Shown in pieces: positions 1 through 12,767 of a DNA stretch of 41,886 bases (positions within the stretch are counted from its first letter, which is position 1; every line of letters begins with the position of its first letter). Source of the stretch: Nymphaea colorata (Eukaryota; Streptophyta; Magnoliopsida; Nymphaeales; Nymphaeaceae). The stretch is taken from the NCBI RefSeq assembly GCF_008831285.2, contig NW_022204895.1, positions 1 through 41,886 on the forward strand. Reading direction: 5' to 3'. The notes beneath the pieces are model-generated. The model made no database searches and had not been told where the DNA came from. It worked only from the letters and a program-made list of their open reading frames with translations. The position numbers and the translations under genes were made by a program.

Positions 1-1028
1 ACATTGAAACAATTCTCTAAGTTTACCAAAATTTTGCAGGTTGACTTAATTCTTTGTATTTTTCTTTGAATTTTCTCAATTTCTTGTCAAATTTTCAAAT
101 TTCTTGAATATCATTTCGTGCTTTTCTTAAATATTTTAAGTTCTGCACTTTTCAACTTTCAAATTTCTAAATTATATTGGATTGATTGATTTTCAAAATG
201 ATTTTAAACATGTTCTTAAATGGGTCATATGCTTCAAATTTCAAATTCACAAATCCACGTCCAATAATAGCAAACCAACATCTCAGAAGGATAACATTAG
301 ATATACCTATGATTTAGATCTTTGGTCCATTTATGAATCTTTGAAATCATTTCAAAATTTATTGCGTTGCCTAAATAAATCTTTGAACCATTATCTTAGC
401 TTTCCAAAAATTTTGCAAAACGATTTCAACAGTTTTTGATTTTCTCAATTTCTTGTGTCATCTTCTTTTTTTTTTGATTTCTTACTTTCTTAAATACTTG
501 ATACGATCTTCAATTTTTCTTTTGGTTTTGATTCCTTATTTTCTTAAATATTTGTTAAATTCTCAAGTTTCTAAAAGCACTTTTCAACTTTCAAGCTTCT
601 AAATTCTACTGAAGTCATTAAAAATAAGTTTTTCTAATATCGTTGTGAATGCTTTTCAAACCCTTTGTGAATCTTTTAATCATTTCAAAATTATTGCTTT
701 GCCTATATAAATAGTTGAATCCATTATCTAATTTTTCGAAAAATTTTGTAAATTGAATTCAAAATCTTTTGTTTTTCTTTGAATGTTCTTGATTTCTTCT
801 AAGATTTTAAAATTTATTGGATTTGATTTCTTGCTTTTCCTAAATCTTTGTTAAATTCAACAGTTTCTAAAAGCACTTTTCAAATTTGAAATTTCTAAAT
901 TCGGAAGTCTAAAAAACGATTTCAAAGATGTTCTAAACTAAGGTTTCGTATGGTCAAGTTCAAATCCGCATTCAACGCACCAATCCGACTTCTAAGACTG
1001 GATAAGGCTGAACCTGTGATGTTGATCG
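1..1028. repeat. Unit 0: decayed and contracted satellite unit at left edge
   Basis: The stretch aligns only loosely to the monomer. Near 190-340 a shrunken relic of the 415-bp module can be followed: gattttaaacatgttctt at 199 resembles gatttcaaagatgttcta, and tttggtccattt near 320 resembles the end of the third 62-bp repeat. The paired dyads are missing. Only two AT-rich sub-repeats follow, with TATA-like motifs near 375 and 699, against three in a normal unit. From about 900 it joins the well-conserved module of the next unit. No gene is visible. Confidence 0.75.
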
Positions 1029-2282
1029 TTGGTCCTAATAACAAATCCAACATCTTATGCCGGATCAGATCAGACCTCTGATCTTGCCTTTTGTTTCGAA
1101 TCCCAAATCCAACGTCCCATGCTTGATCAGATCAGACCTCTGATCCAAATGTTAGGTCCATCTCTCAAATTCAACACTTTAAATTGGACCAGATTAGACC
1201 TCTGGTCCATTTCTTATATCCAAATTCGAAATCTAACATCGCAAACTAAATAGAGTCAGACTCTTGTTCCAAATCTTCCGACTAAATCCCAAATCTAACA
1301 CCGTAGATAGGAAGACATTAACAATGAGAGTTTTTCTAATTTCTTGTAAATGCTTTTCAAATCCTTTATGAATCTTTGAAATCATTTCAAAATCGTTGCT
1401 TTTTATATATAAATGTTTGAAAGCATTATCTAAGTTTTCCAAAATTTTGGAAATTGAATTCAAAATCTTTTGATTTTCTCAATTTCTTGGACGATCTTCA
1501 ATTTTTTTTTTTTGATTCCTTACTTTCTTAAATATTTGTTAAATTCTCAAGTTTCTTAATGCACTTTTTCAACTTTCAAGTTTCTAGATTTTTCTAAGTC
1601 ATTAAAAATGAGAGTTTTTCTAACATCTTGTAAATGATTTTTAAACCCTTTGTGAATCTTTGAAATCAGTTCAAAATTATTGGTTTGCCTATATAAATCT
1701 TTGAAACCAATACCTATGTTTTCCAAAATTTTCACATTCAATTCAAAATCTTTTGATTTTCTCAATTTCTTCTGCGATCTTCAATTTTTCATTTGGTTTT
1801 GATTCCTTATTTTTGTTAAATATTTGTTAACTTCTCAAGTTTCTAAATGCACTTTTCAAGTACTGAAGTCAATAAAAACGAGAGTTTTTCTAACATCTTG
1901 TAAATGCTTTTCTAACCTTTGTGAATATCTGATATCATTTCAAAATTATTGCTTTGCCTATATAAATAGTTGAATCCATTATCTAATTTTTCGAAAAATT
2001 TTGTAAACTGAATTCAAAAGCTTTTATTTTTCATTGAGTGTTCTCAATTTCTTTAAGATTTTAAAATTTATTGGATTTGATTTCTTGCTTTTCCAAAATA
2101 TTTGTTAAATTCAACAGTTTCTAAAAGCACTTTTCAACTTTGGAATTTCTAAATTCGGAAGTCTAAAAAACGATTTCAAAGATGTTATAAACTAAGGTTT
2201 CGTATGGTCAAGTTCAAATTCGCATTCAACGCACCAATCCGACTTCTAAGACTGGATAAGGCTGAACCTGTGATGTTGATCG
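1029..2282. repeat. Unit 1, edge type, 1,254 bp
   Basis: It has variants absent from the centre: ccatgcttgatcag in the second 62-bp repeat, ctctcaaattc, gagtcagac near 1,252, and cttccgactaaatccc. The fourth 62-bp repeat keeps a small dyad, AGAGTC-a-GACTCT, near 1,250. About 20 bp are missing near 1,859, at the start of the third sub-repeat (cacttttcaag joined to tactgaag). It closely resembles unit 28. Confidence 0.9.
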
Positions 2283-3551
2283 TTGGTCCAATAACAAATC
2301 CAACATCTTATGCCGGATCAGATCAGACCTCTGATCTTGCCTTTTGTTTCGAATCCCAAATGCAAGGTCCCATACTTGATCAGATCAGACCTCTGATCCA
2401 AGTGTTAGGTCCATCTCTCAAATTCAACACTTTAAATTGGACCAGATTAGACCTCTGGTCCATTTCTTATATCCAAATTCGAAATCTAACATCGCATACC
2501 AAATAGAATTAGGCTTTTGTTCCAAATCTTCATACTAAATCCCAACTCTAACATCGTAGATAGGAAGACATTAAGAATGCGAATTTTTCTAATTTCTTGT
2601 AAATGCTTTTCAAATCCTTTATGAAACTTTGAAATCATTTCAAAATCGTTGCTTTGCATATATAAATGTTTGAAAGCATTATCTAAGTTTTCCAAAATTT
2701 TTGAAATTGAATTCAAAATCTTTTGATTTTCTCAATTTCTTGGACGATCTTCAAATTTTTTTTTTGATTCCTTACTTTCTTAAAGATTTGTTGAGTTCTC
2801 AAGTTTCTGAATGCACTTTTTCAAATTTCAAGTTTCTAGATTTTACTAAGTCATTAAAAATGAGAGTTTTCTAACATCTTGTAAATGATTTTTAAACCCT
2901 TTGTGAATCTTTGAAATCAGTTCAAAATTATTGGTTTGCCTATATAAATCTTTGAAACCAATACCTTTGTTTTCCAAAATTTTCACATTCAATTCAAAAT
3001 CTTTTGATTTTCTCAATTTCTTCTGCGATCTTCAATTTTTCATTTGGTTTTGATTCCTTATTTTTGTTAAATATTTGTTAACTTCTCAAGTTTCTAAATG
3101 CACTTTTCAACTTTGGAGTTTCTAAATCGTACTGAAGTCAATAAAAACGAGAGTTTTTCTAACATCTTGTAAATGCTTTTCTAACCCTTTGTGAATCTTT
3201 GATATCATTTCAAAATTATTGCTTTGCCTATATAAATAGTTGAATCCATTATCTAATTTTTTCGAAAAATTTTGTAAATTGAATTCAAAAGCTTTTTTTT
3301 TCTTTGAATGTTCTCGATTTCTATTAAGATTTTAAAATTTATTGGATTTGATTTCTTGCTTTTCCAAAATATTTTTAAATTCAACAGTTTCTAAAAGCAC
3401 TTTTCAACTTTGAATTTCTAAATTCGGAAGTCTAAAAAACGATTTCAAAGATGTTCTAAACTAAGGTTTCGTATGGTCAAGTTCAAATCCGCATTCAACG
3501 CACCAATCCGACTTCTAAGACTGGATAAGGCTGAACCTGTGATGTTGATCG
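2283..3551. repeat. Unit 2, divergent left-flank unit, 1,269 bp
   Basis: One base is missing just after the anchor (ggtccaataac instead of ggtcctaataac). This joins an upstream ATG frame to the downstream frame and makes a 100-codon open frame at 2,204-2,506, unique to this unit. Other private changes include aaggtcccatac and gtgttagg. Confidence 0.9.
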
Positions 3552-4791
3552 TTGGTCCTAATAACAAATCCAACATCTTAGCCGGATCAGATCAGACCTC
3601 TGATCTGCCTTTTGTTTCGAACCCAAATGCAACGTCCCATACTTGATCAGATCAGACCTCTGATCCAAATGTTAGGTCCATCTGTCCAATTCAACACTTT
3701 AAATTGGACCAGATTAGACCTCTGGTCCCATTTCTTATATCCAAATTCGAAATCTAACATCGCATACCAAACAGAATTAGGCTTTTGTTCCAAATCTTCT
3801 TACTAAATCCCAACTCTAACATCGTAGATTGGAAGACATTAAGAATGCGAGTTTTCTAATTTCTTGTAAATGCTTTTCAAATCCTTTATGAATCTTTGAA
3901 ATCATTTCAAAATCGTTGCTTTGCATATATAAATGTTTGAAAGCATTATCTAAGTTTTCCAAAATTTTTGAAATTGAATTCAAAAACTTTTGATTTTCTC
4001 AATATCTTGGACGATCTTCAATTCTTTTTTTTTTTGATTCCTTACTTTCTTAAATATTTGTTAAATTCTCAAGTTTCTAGATTTTACTAAGTCATTAAAA
4101 ATGGAGTTTTCTAAACATCTTGTAAATGATTTTTAAACCCTTTGTGAATCTTTGAAATCAGTTCAAAATTATTGGTTTGCCTATATAAATCTTTGAAACC
4201 AATACCTATGTTTTCCAAAAATTTTCACATCAATTCAAAATCTTTTGATTCTTCTCAATTTCTTCTGCGATCTTTCAATTTTTCATTTGGTTTTGGATTC
4301 CTTATTTTGTTAAATATTTGTTAACTTCTCAAGTTCTAAATGCATTTTTCAACTTTCGAGTTTTTAAATCGTACTGAAGTAAATAAAAATGAGAGTTTTT
4401 CTAACATCTTGTAAATCTTTTCTAACCCTTTGTGAATCTTGATATCATTTCAAAAATTATTGCTTTGCCTATATAAATAGTTGAAATCGATTATCTAATT
4501 TTTCGAAAAATTTGTAAATTGAATTCAAAATCTTTCTTTTCTTTGAATGTTCTCGATTTCTTCTAAGATTTTAAAATTTATTGGATTTGATTTCTTGCTT
4601 TTCCTAAATCTTTGTTAAATTCAACAGTTTCTAAAAGCACTTTTCAAATTTGAAATTTCTAAATTCGGAAGTCTAAAAAACGATTTCAAAATGTTCTAAA
4701 CTAAGGTTTCGTATGGTCAAGTTCAAATCCGCATTCAACGCACCAATCCGACTTCTAAGACTGGATAAGGCTGAACCTGTGATGTTGATCG
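3552..4791. repeat. Unit 3, divergent, 29-bp deletion, 1,240 bp
   Basis: It carries many one- and two-base losses in the module (for example cttagccgg for cttatgccgg). The 29 bp between two caagtttct copies are missing near 4,072-4,080. The tail is type B (atatcttggacg). Confidence 0.9.
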
Positions 4792-6065
4792 TTGGTCCTA
4801 ATAACAAATCCAACATCTTATGCCGGATCAGATCAGACCTCTGATCTTGCCTTTGTTTCGAATCCCAAATGCAACGTCCCATACTTGATCAGATCAGACC
4901 TCTGATCCAAATGTTAGGTCCATCTGTCAAATTCAACACTTTAAATTGGACCAGATTAGACCTCTGGTCCATTTCTTATATCCAAATTCGAAATCTAACA
5001 TCGCATACCAAACAGAATTAGGCTTTTGTTCCAAATCTTCTTACTAAATCCCAACTCTAACATCGTAGATTGGAAGACATTAAGAATGCGAGTTTTTCTA
5101 ATTTCTTGTAAATGCTTTTCAAATCCTTTATGAATCTTTGAAATCATTTCAAAATCGTTGCTTTGCATATATAAATGTTTGAAAGCATTATCTAAGTTTT
5201 CCAAAATTTTTGAAATAGAATTCAAAAACTTTTGATTTTCTCAATATCTTGGACGATCTTCAATTCTTTTTTTTTTTGATTCCTTACTTTCTTAAATATT
5301 TGTTAAATTCTCAAGTTTCATAATGCACTTTTTCAACTTTCAAGTTTCTAGATTTACTAAGTCAATAAAAATGAGAGTTTTTCTAACATCTTGTAAATGA
5401 TTTTTAAACCCTTTGTGAATCTTTGAAATCAGTTCAAAATTATTGGTTTGCCTATATAAATCTTTGAAACCAATACCTATGTTTTCCAAAATTTTCACAT
5501 TCAATTCAAAATCTTTTGATTTTCTCAATTTCTTCTGCGATCTTCAATTTTTCATTTGGTTTTGATTCCTTATTTTTGTTAAATATTTGTTAACTTCCCA
5601 AGTTTCTAAATGCAGTTTTCAACTTTCGAGTTTCTAAATCGTAATTAAGTGAATAAAAATGAAAGTTTTTCTAACATCTTGTAAATGCTTTTCTAACCCT
5701 TTGTGATTCTTTGATATCATTTCAAATTTATTGCTTTGCCTATATAAATAGTTGAATCCATTATCTAATTTTTCGAAAAATTTTGTAAATTGAATTCAAA
5801 ATCTTTTGTTTTTCTTTGAATGTTCTCGATTTCTTCTAAGATTTTAAAATTTATTGGATTTGATTTCTTGCTTTTCCTAAATCTTTGTTTAATTCAACAG
5901 TTTCTAAAAGCACTTTTCAACTTTGAAATTTCTAAATTCGGAAGTCTAAAAAACGATTTCAAAGATGTTCGAAACTAAGGTTTCGTATGGTCAAGTTCAA
6001 ATCCGCATTCAACGCACCAATCCGACTTCTAAGACTAGATAAGGCTGAACCTGTGATGTCAATCG
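4792..6065. repeat. Unit 4, type B, 1,274 bp
   Basis: The module is like the central units (gcaacgtcccatac, ctgtcaaattc) but has lost one T near 4,850. The third sub-repeat begins gcagttttcaactttcgag near 5,612, a variant seen again only in unit 26. Confidence 0.9.
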
Positions 6066-7310
6066 TTGGTCCTAATAACAAATCCAACATCTTATGCCGG
6101 ATTAGATCAGACCTCTGATCTTGTCTTTTGTTTCGAATCCCAAATCCAACGTCCCATACTTGATCAGATCAGACCTCTGATCCAAATGTTAGGTCCATCT
6201 CTCAAATTCAAACACTTTAAATTGGACCAGATTAGACCTCTGGTCCATTTCTTATATCCAAATTCGAAATCTAACATCAAATTTTCATACTAAATCCCAA
6301 CTCTAACATTGTAGATAGGAAGACATTAAGAATGCGAGTTTTCTAATTTCTTGTAAATTCTTTTCAAATCCTTTATGAATCTTCGAAATCATTTCAAAAT
6401 CGTTGCTTTGCATATATAAATGTTTGAAAGCATTACCTAAGTTTTCCAAAATTTTTGAAATTGAATTCAAAATCTTTTGATTTTCTCAATTGCTTGGACG
6501 ATCTTCAATTTTTTTTTTTGATTCCTTACTTTCTTAAATATTTGTTAAATTCTCAAGTTTCTGAATGCACTTTTTCAACTTTCAAGTTTCTAGATTTTAC
6601 TAAGTCATTAAAAAATGAGAGTTTTTCTAACATCTTTTAAATCATTTTTAAACCCTTTGTGAATCTTTGAAATCAGTTCAAAATTATTGGTTTGCCTATA
6701 TAAATCTTTGAAACCAATGCTTATGTTTTCCAAAATTTTCACATTCAATTCAAAATCTTTTGATTTTCTCAATTTCTTCTGCGATCTTCAATTTTTCATT
6801 TGGTTTTGATTCCTTATTTTTGTTAAATATTTGTTAACTTCTAAAGTTTCTAAATGCACTTTTCAACTTTCGAGTTTCTAAATCGTACTCAAGTCAATAA
6901 AAATGAGAGTTTTTCTAACATCTTGTAAATGCTTTTCTAACGCTTTGTGAATCTTTGTTATCATTTCAAAATTATTGCTTTGCCTATTTTAATAGTTGAA
7001 TCCATTATCTAATTTTTCGAAAATTTTTGTAAATTGAATTCAAAATCTTTTCTTTTTCTTTGAATGTTCTCGATTTCTTCTAAGATTTTAAAATTTATTG
7101 GATTTGATTTCTTGCTTTTCCTAAATCTTTGTTAAATTCAACAGTTTCTAAAAGCACTTTTCAAATTGAAAATTTCTAAATTCGGAAGTCTAAAAAACGA
7201 TTTCAAAAGATGTTCTAAACTAAGGTTTCGTATGGTCAAGTTCAAATCCGCATTCAACGCACCAATCCGACTTCTAAGACTGGATAAGGCTGAACCTGTG
7301 ATGTTGATCG
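6066..7310. repeat. Unit 5, 30-bp module deletion, 1,245 bp
   Basis: The module matches edge units at atccaacgtccc and ctctcaaattc. Exactly 30 bp are missing after taacatc near 6,278, removing the degenerate fourth 62-bp repeat. Confidence 0.88.
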
Positions 7311-8823
7311 TTGGTCCTAATAACAAATCCAACATCTTATGCCGGATCAGATCAGACCTCTGATCTTGCCTTTTGTTTCGAATCCCAAATGCAACGTCCC
7401 ATACTTGATCAGATCAGACCTCTGATCCAAATGTTAGGTCCATCTGTCAAATTCAACACTTTAAATTGGACCAGATTAGACCTCTGGTCCATTTCTTATA
7501 TCCAAATTCGAAATCTAACATCGCATACCAAACAAAATTAGGCTTTTGTTCCAAATCTTCTTACTAAATCCCAACTCTAACATCGTAGATTGGAAGACAT
7601 TAAGAATGCGAGTTTTTCTAATTTCTTGTAATTCTTTTCAAATCCTTTATGAATCTTTGAAATCATTTCAAAATCGTTGCTTTGCATATATAAATGTTTG
7701 AAAGCATTACCTAAGTTTTCCAAAATTTTTGAAATTGAATTCAAAATCTTTTGATTTTCTCAATTTCTTCAACGATCTTCAAATTTTTTTTTTTTGATTC
7801 CTTACTTTCTTAAAGATTTGTTAAGTTCTCAAGTTTCTGAATGCACTTTTTCAACTTTCAAGTTTCTAGATTTTACTAAGTCATTAAAAATGAGAGTTTT
7901 CCTAACATCTTGTAAATGATTTTAAACCCTTTGTGAATCTTTGAAATCAGTTCAAAATTATTGGTTTGCCTATATAAATCTTTGAAACCAATACCTATGT
8001 TTCCAAAATTTTCACATTCAATTCAAAATCTTTTGATTTTCTCAATTTCTTCTGCGATCTTCAATTTTTAGTTTGGTTTTGCTGAATGCACTTTTCAACT
8101 TTCAAGTTTCTAGATTTTACTAAGTCATTAAAAATGAGAGTTTTTCTAACATCTTGTAAATGATTTTTAAACCCTTTGTGAATCTTTGAAATCAGTTCAA
8201 AATTATTGGTTTGCCTATATAAATCTTTAAAACCAATACCTATGTTTCCAAAATTTCACATTCAATTCAAAATCTTTTGATTTTCTCAATTTCTTCTGCG
8301 ATCTTCAATTTTTAGTTTGGTTTTGATTCCTTATTTTTGTTAAATATTTGTTAACTTCTCAAGTTTCTAAATGCACTTTTCAACTTTCGAGTTTTTAAAT
8401 CGTACTGAAGTCAATAAAAATGAGAGTTGTTCTAACATCTTGTAAATGCTTTTCTAACCCTTTGTGAATCTTTGTTATCATTTCAAAATTATTGCTTTGC
8501 CTATTTAATAGTTGAATCCATTATCTAATTTTTCAAAAAATTTTGTAAATTGAATTCAAAATCTATTGTTTTTCTTTGAATGTTCTCGATTTCTTCTAAG
8601 ATTTTAAAATTTATTGAATTTGATTTCTTGCTTTTCCTAAATCTTTGTTAAATTCAACAGTTTCTAAAAGCACTTTTCAACTTTGAAATTTCTAAATCGG
8701 AAGTCTAAAAAACGATTTCAAAGATGTTCTAAACTAAGGTTTCGTATGGTCAAGTTCAAATCCGCATTCAACGCACCAATCCCACTTCTAAGACGGATAA
8801 GGCTGAACCTGTGATGTTGATCG
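7311..8823. repeat. Unit 6, extended to 1,513 bp by internal duplication
   Basis: The module is central-type and the tail is type A (cttcaacgatc). The unit is about 238 bp longer than normal because most of the second AT-rich sub-repeat is present twice, at 7,837-8,081 and 8,082-8,325. Confidence 0.92.
7837..8325. repeat. ~245-bp tandem duplication inside unit 6
   Basis: Both copies begin ctgaatgcac and end agtttggttttg. The first junction reads ggttttg|ctgaatgc at 8,081/8,082, and the second copy continues normally into attcc. Copies differ by a few bases, for example gtttccaaaattttcac against gtttccaaaatttcac. Confidence 0.9.
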
Positions 8824-10096
8824 TTGGTCCTAATAACAAATCCAACATCTTATGCCGGATTAGATCAGACCTCTGATCTTGTCTTTTGTTTCGAATCCCA
8901 AATCCAACGTCCCACACTTGATCAGATGAGACCTCTCATCCAAATGTTAGGTCCATCTCTCAAATTCAACACTTTAAATTGGACCAGATTAGACCTCTGG
9001 TCCATTTCTTATATCCAAATTCGAATCTAACATCGCATGCCAAATAGAATTAGGCTTTTGTTCCAATCTTCATACTAAATCCCAACTCTAACATCGTAGG
9101 TAGGAAGACATTAAGAATGCGAGTTTTTCTAATTTCTTGTAAATGCTTTTCAGATCCTTTATGAATCTTTGAAATCATTTCAAAATCGTTGCTTTGCATA
9201 TATAAATGTTTGAAAGCATTATCTAAGTTTTCCAAAATTTTTGAAAATTGAATTCAAAATCTTTTGATTTTCTCAATTTCTTCAACGATCTTCAAATTTT
9301 TTTTTTTTGATTCCTTACTTTCTTAAAGATTTGTTAAGTTCTCAAGTTTCTGAATGCACTTTTTCAACTTTCAAGTTTCTAGATTTTACTAAGTCATTAA
9401 AATGAGAGTTTTTCTAACATCTTGTAAATGATTTTTAAACCCTTTGTGAATCTTTGAAATCAGTTCAAAATTATTGGTTTGCCTATATAAATCTTTAAAA
9501 CCAATACCTATGTTTTCCAAAATTTTCACATTCAATTCAAAATCTTTTTGATTTTCTCAATTTCTTCTGCGATCTTCAATTTTTAGTTTGGTTTTGATTC
9601 CTTATTTTTGTTAAATATTTGTTAACTTCTCAAGTTTCTAAATGCACTTTTCAACTTTCGAGTTTTTAAATCGTACTGAAGTCAATAAAAATGAGAGTTG
9701 TTCTAACATCTTGTAAATGCTTTTCTAACCCTTTGTGAATCTTTGTTATCATTTCAAAATTATGCTTTGCCTATTTTAATAGTTGAATCCATTATCTAAT
9801 TTTTCAAAAAATTTTGTAAATTGAATTCAAAATCTATTGTTTTTCTTTGAATGTTCTCGATTTCTTCTAAGATTTTAAAATTTATTGAATTTGATTTCTT
9901 GCTTTTCCTAAATCTTTGTTAAATTCAACAGTTTCTAAAAGCACTTTTCAACTTTGAAATTTCTAAATTCGGAAGTCTAAAAAACGATTTCAAAGATGTT
10001 CTAAACTAAGGTTTCGTATGGTCAAGTTCAAATCCGCATTCAACGCACCAATCCGACTTCTAAGACTCGATAAGGCTGAACCTGTGATGTTGATCG
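8824..10096. repeat. Unit 7, covarying second dyad, 1,273 bp
   Basis: The second dyad reads GATGAGA-cc-TCTCATC (8,925-8,940), with both arms changed against other units. The tail is type A. Near 9,023 one A is lost from cgaaatctaac. Confidence 0.9.
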
Positions 10097-11365
10097 TTGG
10101 TCCTAATAACAAATCCAACATCTTATGCCGGATTAGATCAGACATCTGATCTTGTCTTTTGTTTCGAATCCCAAATCCAACGTCCCACACTTGATCAGAT
10201 GAGACCTCTCATCCAAATGTTAGGTCCATCTCTCAAATTCAACACTTTAAATTGGACCAGATTAGACCTCTGGTCCATTTCTTATATCCAAATTCGAAAT
10301 CTAACATCGCATACCAAATAGAATTAGGCTTTTGTTCCAAATCTTCATACTAAATCCCAACTCTAACATCGTAGGTAGGAAGACATTAAGAATGCGAGTT
10401 TTTCTAATTTCTTGTAAATGCTTTTCAGATCCTTTATGAATCTTTGAAATCATTTCAAAATCGTTGCTTTGCATATATAAATGTTTGAAAGCATTATCTA
10501 AGTTTTCCAAAATTTTTGAAATTGAATTCAAAATCTTTTGATTTTCTCAATTTCTTCAACGATCTTCAAATTTTTTTTTTGATTCCTTACTTTCTTAAAT
10601 ATTTGTTAAATTCTCAATTTCTGAATGCACTTTTTCAACTTTCAAGTTTCTAGATTTTACTAAGTCATTAAAAATGAGAGTTTTTCTAACATCTTGTAAA
10701 TGATTTTTAAACCCTTTGTGAATCTTTGAAGTCAGTTCAAAATTATTGGTTTGCCTATATAAATCTTTGAAACCAATACCTATGTTTTCCAAAATTTTCA
10801 CATTCAATTCAAATCTTTTGATTTTCTCAATTTCTTCTGCGATCTTCAATTTTTCATTTGGTTTTGATTCCTTATTTTGTTAAATATTTGTTAACTTCTC
10901 AAGTTTCTAAATGCACTTTTCAACTTTCGAGTTTTTAAATCGTACTGAAGTAAATAAAAATGAGAGTTTTTCTAACATCTTGTAAATGCTTTTCTAACGC
11001 TTTGTGAATCTTTGATATCATTTCAAAATTATTGCTTTGCCTATATAAATAGTTGAATCGATTATCTAATTTTTCGAAAAATTTTGTAAATTGAATTCAA
11101 AATCTTTTCTTTTTCTTTGAATGTTCTCGATTTCTTCTAAGATTTTAAAATTTATTGGATTTGATTTCTTGCTTTTCCTAAATCTTTGTTAAATTCAACA
11201 GTTTCTAAAAGCACTTTTCAAATTTGAAATTTCTAAATTCGGAAGTCTAAAAACGATTTCAAAGATGTTCTAAACTAAGGTTTCGTATGGTCAAGTTCAA
11301 ATCCGCATTCAACGCACCAATCCGACTTCTAAGACTGGATAAGGCTGAACCTGTGATGTTGATCG
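10097..11365. repeat. Unit 8, covarying second dyad, 1,269 bp
   Basis: It shares the GATGAGA/TCTCATC dyad with unit 7 (10,198-10,213). Its tail is mixed: type A cttcaacgatc followed by the type B spacer aaatatttgttaaattctc. Confidence 0.9.
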
Positions 11366-12610
11366 TTGGTCCTAATAACAAATCCAACATCTTATGCCGG
11401 ATCAGATCAGACCTCTGATCTTGCCTTTTGTTTCGAATCCCAAATGCAACGTCCCATACTTGATCAGATCAGACCTCTGATCCAAATGTTAGGTCCATCT
11501 GTCAAATTCAACACTTTAAATTGGACCAGATTAGACCTCTGGTCCATTTCTTATATCCAAATTCGAAATCTAACATCGCATACCAAACAGAATTAGGCTT
11601 TTGTTCCAAATCTTCTTACTAAATCCCAACTCTAACATCGTAGATTGGAAGACATTAAGAATGCGAGTTTTTCTAATTTCTTGTAAATGCTTTTCAAATC
11701 CTTTATGATCTTTGAAATCATTTCAAAATCGTTGCTTTGCATATATAAACGTTTGAAAGCATTATCTAAGTTTTCCAAAATTTTTGAAATTGAATTCAAA
11801 AACTTTTGATTTTCTCAATATCTTGGACGATCTTCAATTCTTTTTTTTTTTGATTCCTTACTTTCTTAAATATTTGTTAAATTCTCAAGTTTCTAGATTT
11901 TACTAAGTCATTAAAATGAGAGTTTTTCTAACATCTTGTAAATGATTTTTAAACCCTTTGTGAATCTTTGAAATCAGTTCAAAATTATTGGTTTGCCTAT
12001 ATAAATCTTTGAAACCAATACCTATGTTTTCCAAAATTTTCACATTCAATTCAAAATCTTTTGATTTTCTCAATTTCTTCTGCGATCTTCAATTTTTCAT
12101 TTGGTTTTGATTCCTTATTTTTGTTAAATATTTGTTAACTTCTCAAGTTTCTAAATGCATTTTTCAACTTTCGAGTTTTTAAATCGTACTGAAGTAAATA
12201 AAAATGAGAGTTTTTCTAACATCTTGTAAATGCTTTTCTAACCCTTTGTGAATCTTTGATATCATTTCAAAATTATTGCTTTGCCTATATAAATAGTTGA
12301 ATCGATTATCTAATTTTTCGAAAAATTTTGTAAATTGAATTCAAAATCTTTTCTTTTTCTTTGAATGTTCTCGATTTCTTCTAAGATTTTAAAATTTATT
12401 GGATTTGATTTCTTGCTTTTCCTAAATCTTTGTTAAATTCAACAGTTTCTAAAAGCACTTTTCAAATTTGAAATTTCTAAATTCGGAAGTCTAAAAAACG
12501 ATTTCAAAGATGTTCTAAACTAAGGTTTCGTATGGTCAAGTTCAAATCCGCATTCAACGCACCAATCCGACTTCTAAGACTGGATAAGGCTGAACCTGTG
12601 ATGTTGATCG
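11366..12610. repeat. Unit 9, type B with 29-bp deletion, 1,245 bp
   Basis: This is the first unit of the homogenised centre. It carries tataaacg near 11,745 (most units have tataaatg), a variant it shares with units 13 and 15, plus two private single-base losses. Confidence 0.92.
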
Positions 12611-12644
12611 TTGGTCCTAATAACAAATCCAACATCTTATGCCG

Positions 12645-12665
12645 GATCAGATCAGACCTCTGATC
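12645..12665. other. Dyad 1 (hairpin-capable), reference copy
   Basis: GATCAGA, 7-base spacer TCAGACC, TCTGATC: the arms are perfectly complementary. The left arm also occurs a second time within the spacer region, so a second pairing with a 2-base CC centre is possible. Confidence 0.8.
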
Positions 12666-12706
12666 TTGCCTTTTGTTTCGAATCCCAAATGCAACGTCCC
12701 ATACTT

Positions 12707-12727
12707 GATCAGATCAGACCTCTGATC
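12707..12727. other. Dyad 2 (hairpin-capable), reference copy
   Basis: It has the same arms and spacer as dyad 1, one 62-bp period downstream. In units 7 and 8 both arms of this dyad carry matching changes. Confidence 0.8.
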
Positions 12728-12767
12728 CAAATGTTAGGTCCATCTGTCAAATTCAACACTTTAAATT

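Noticed and set aside
182-439. An 85-codon plus-strand frame in the leftmost unit
   Set aside because: It begins with TTG and is decayed satellite sequence with no recognisable domain.
12504-12635. A 43-residue minus-strand frame with a true ATG (MLDLLLGPTIN…) kept in most units
   Set aside because: Too short to support as a gene; it overlaps the module and its conservation equals that of the surrounding DNA.
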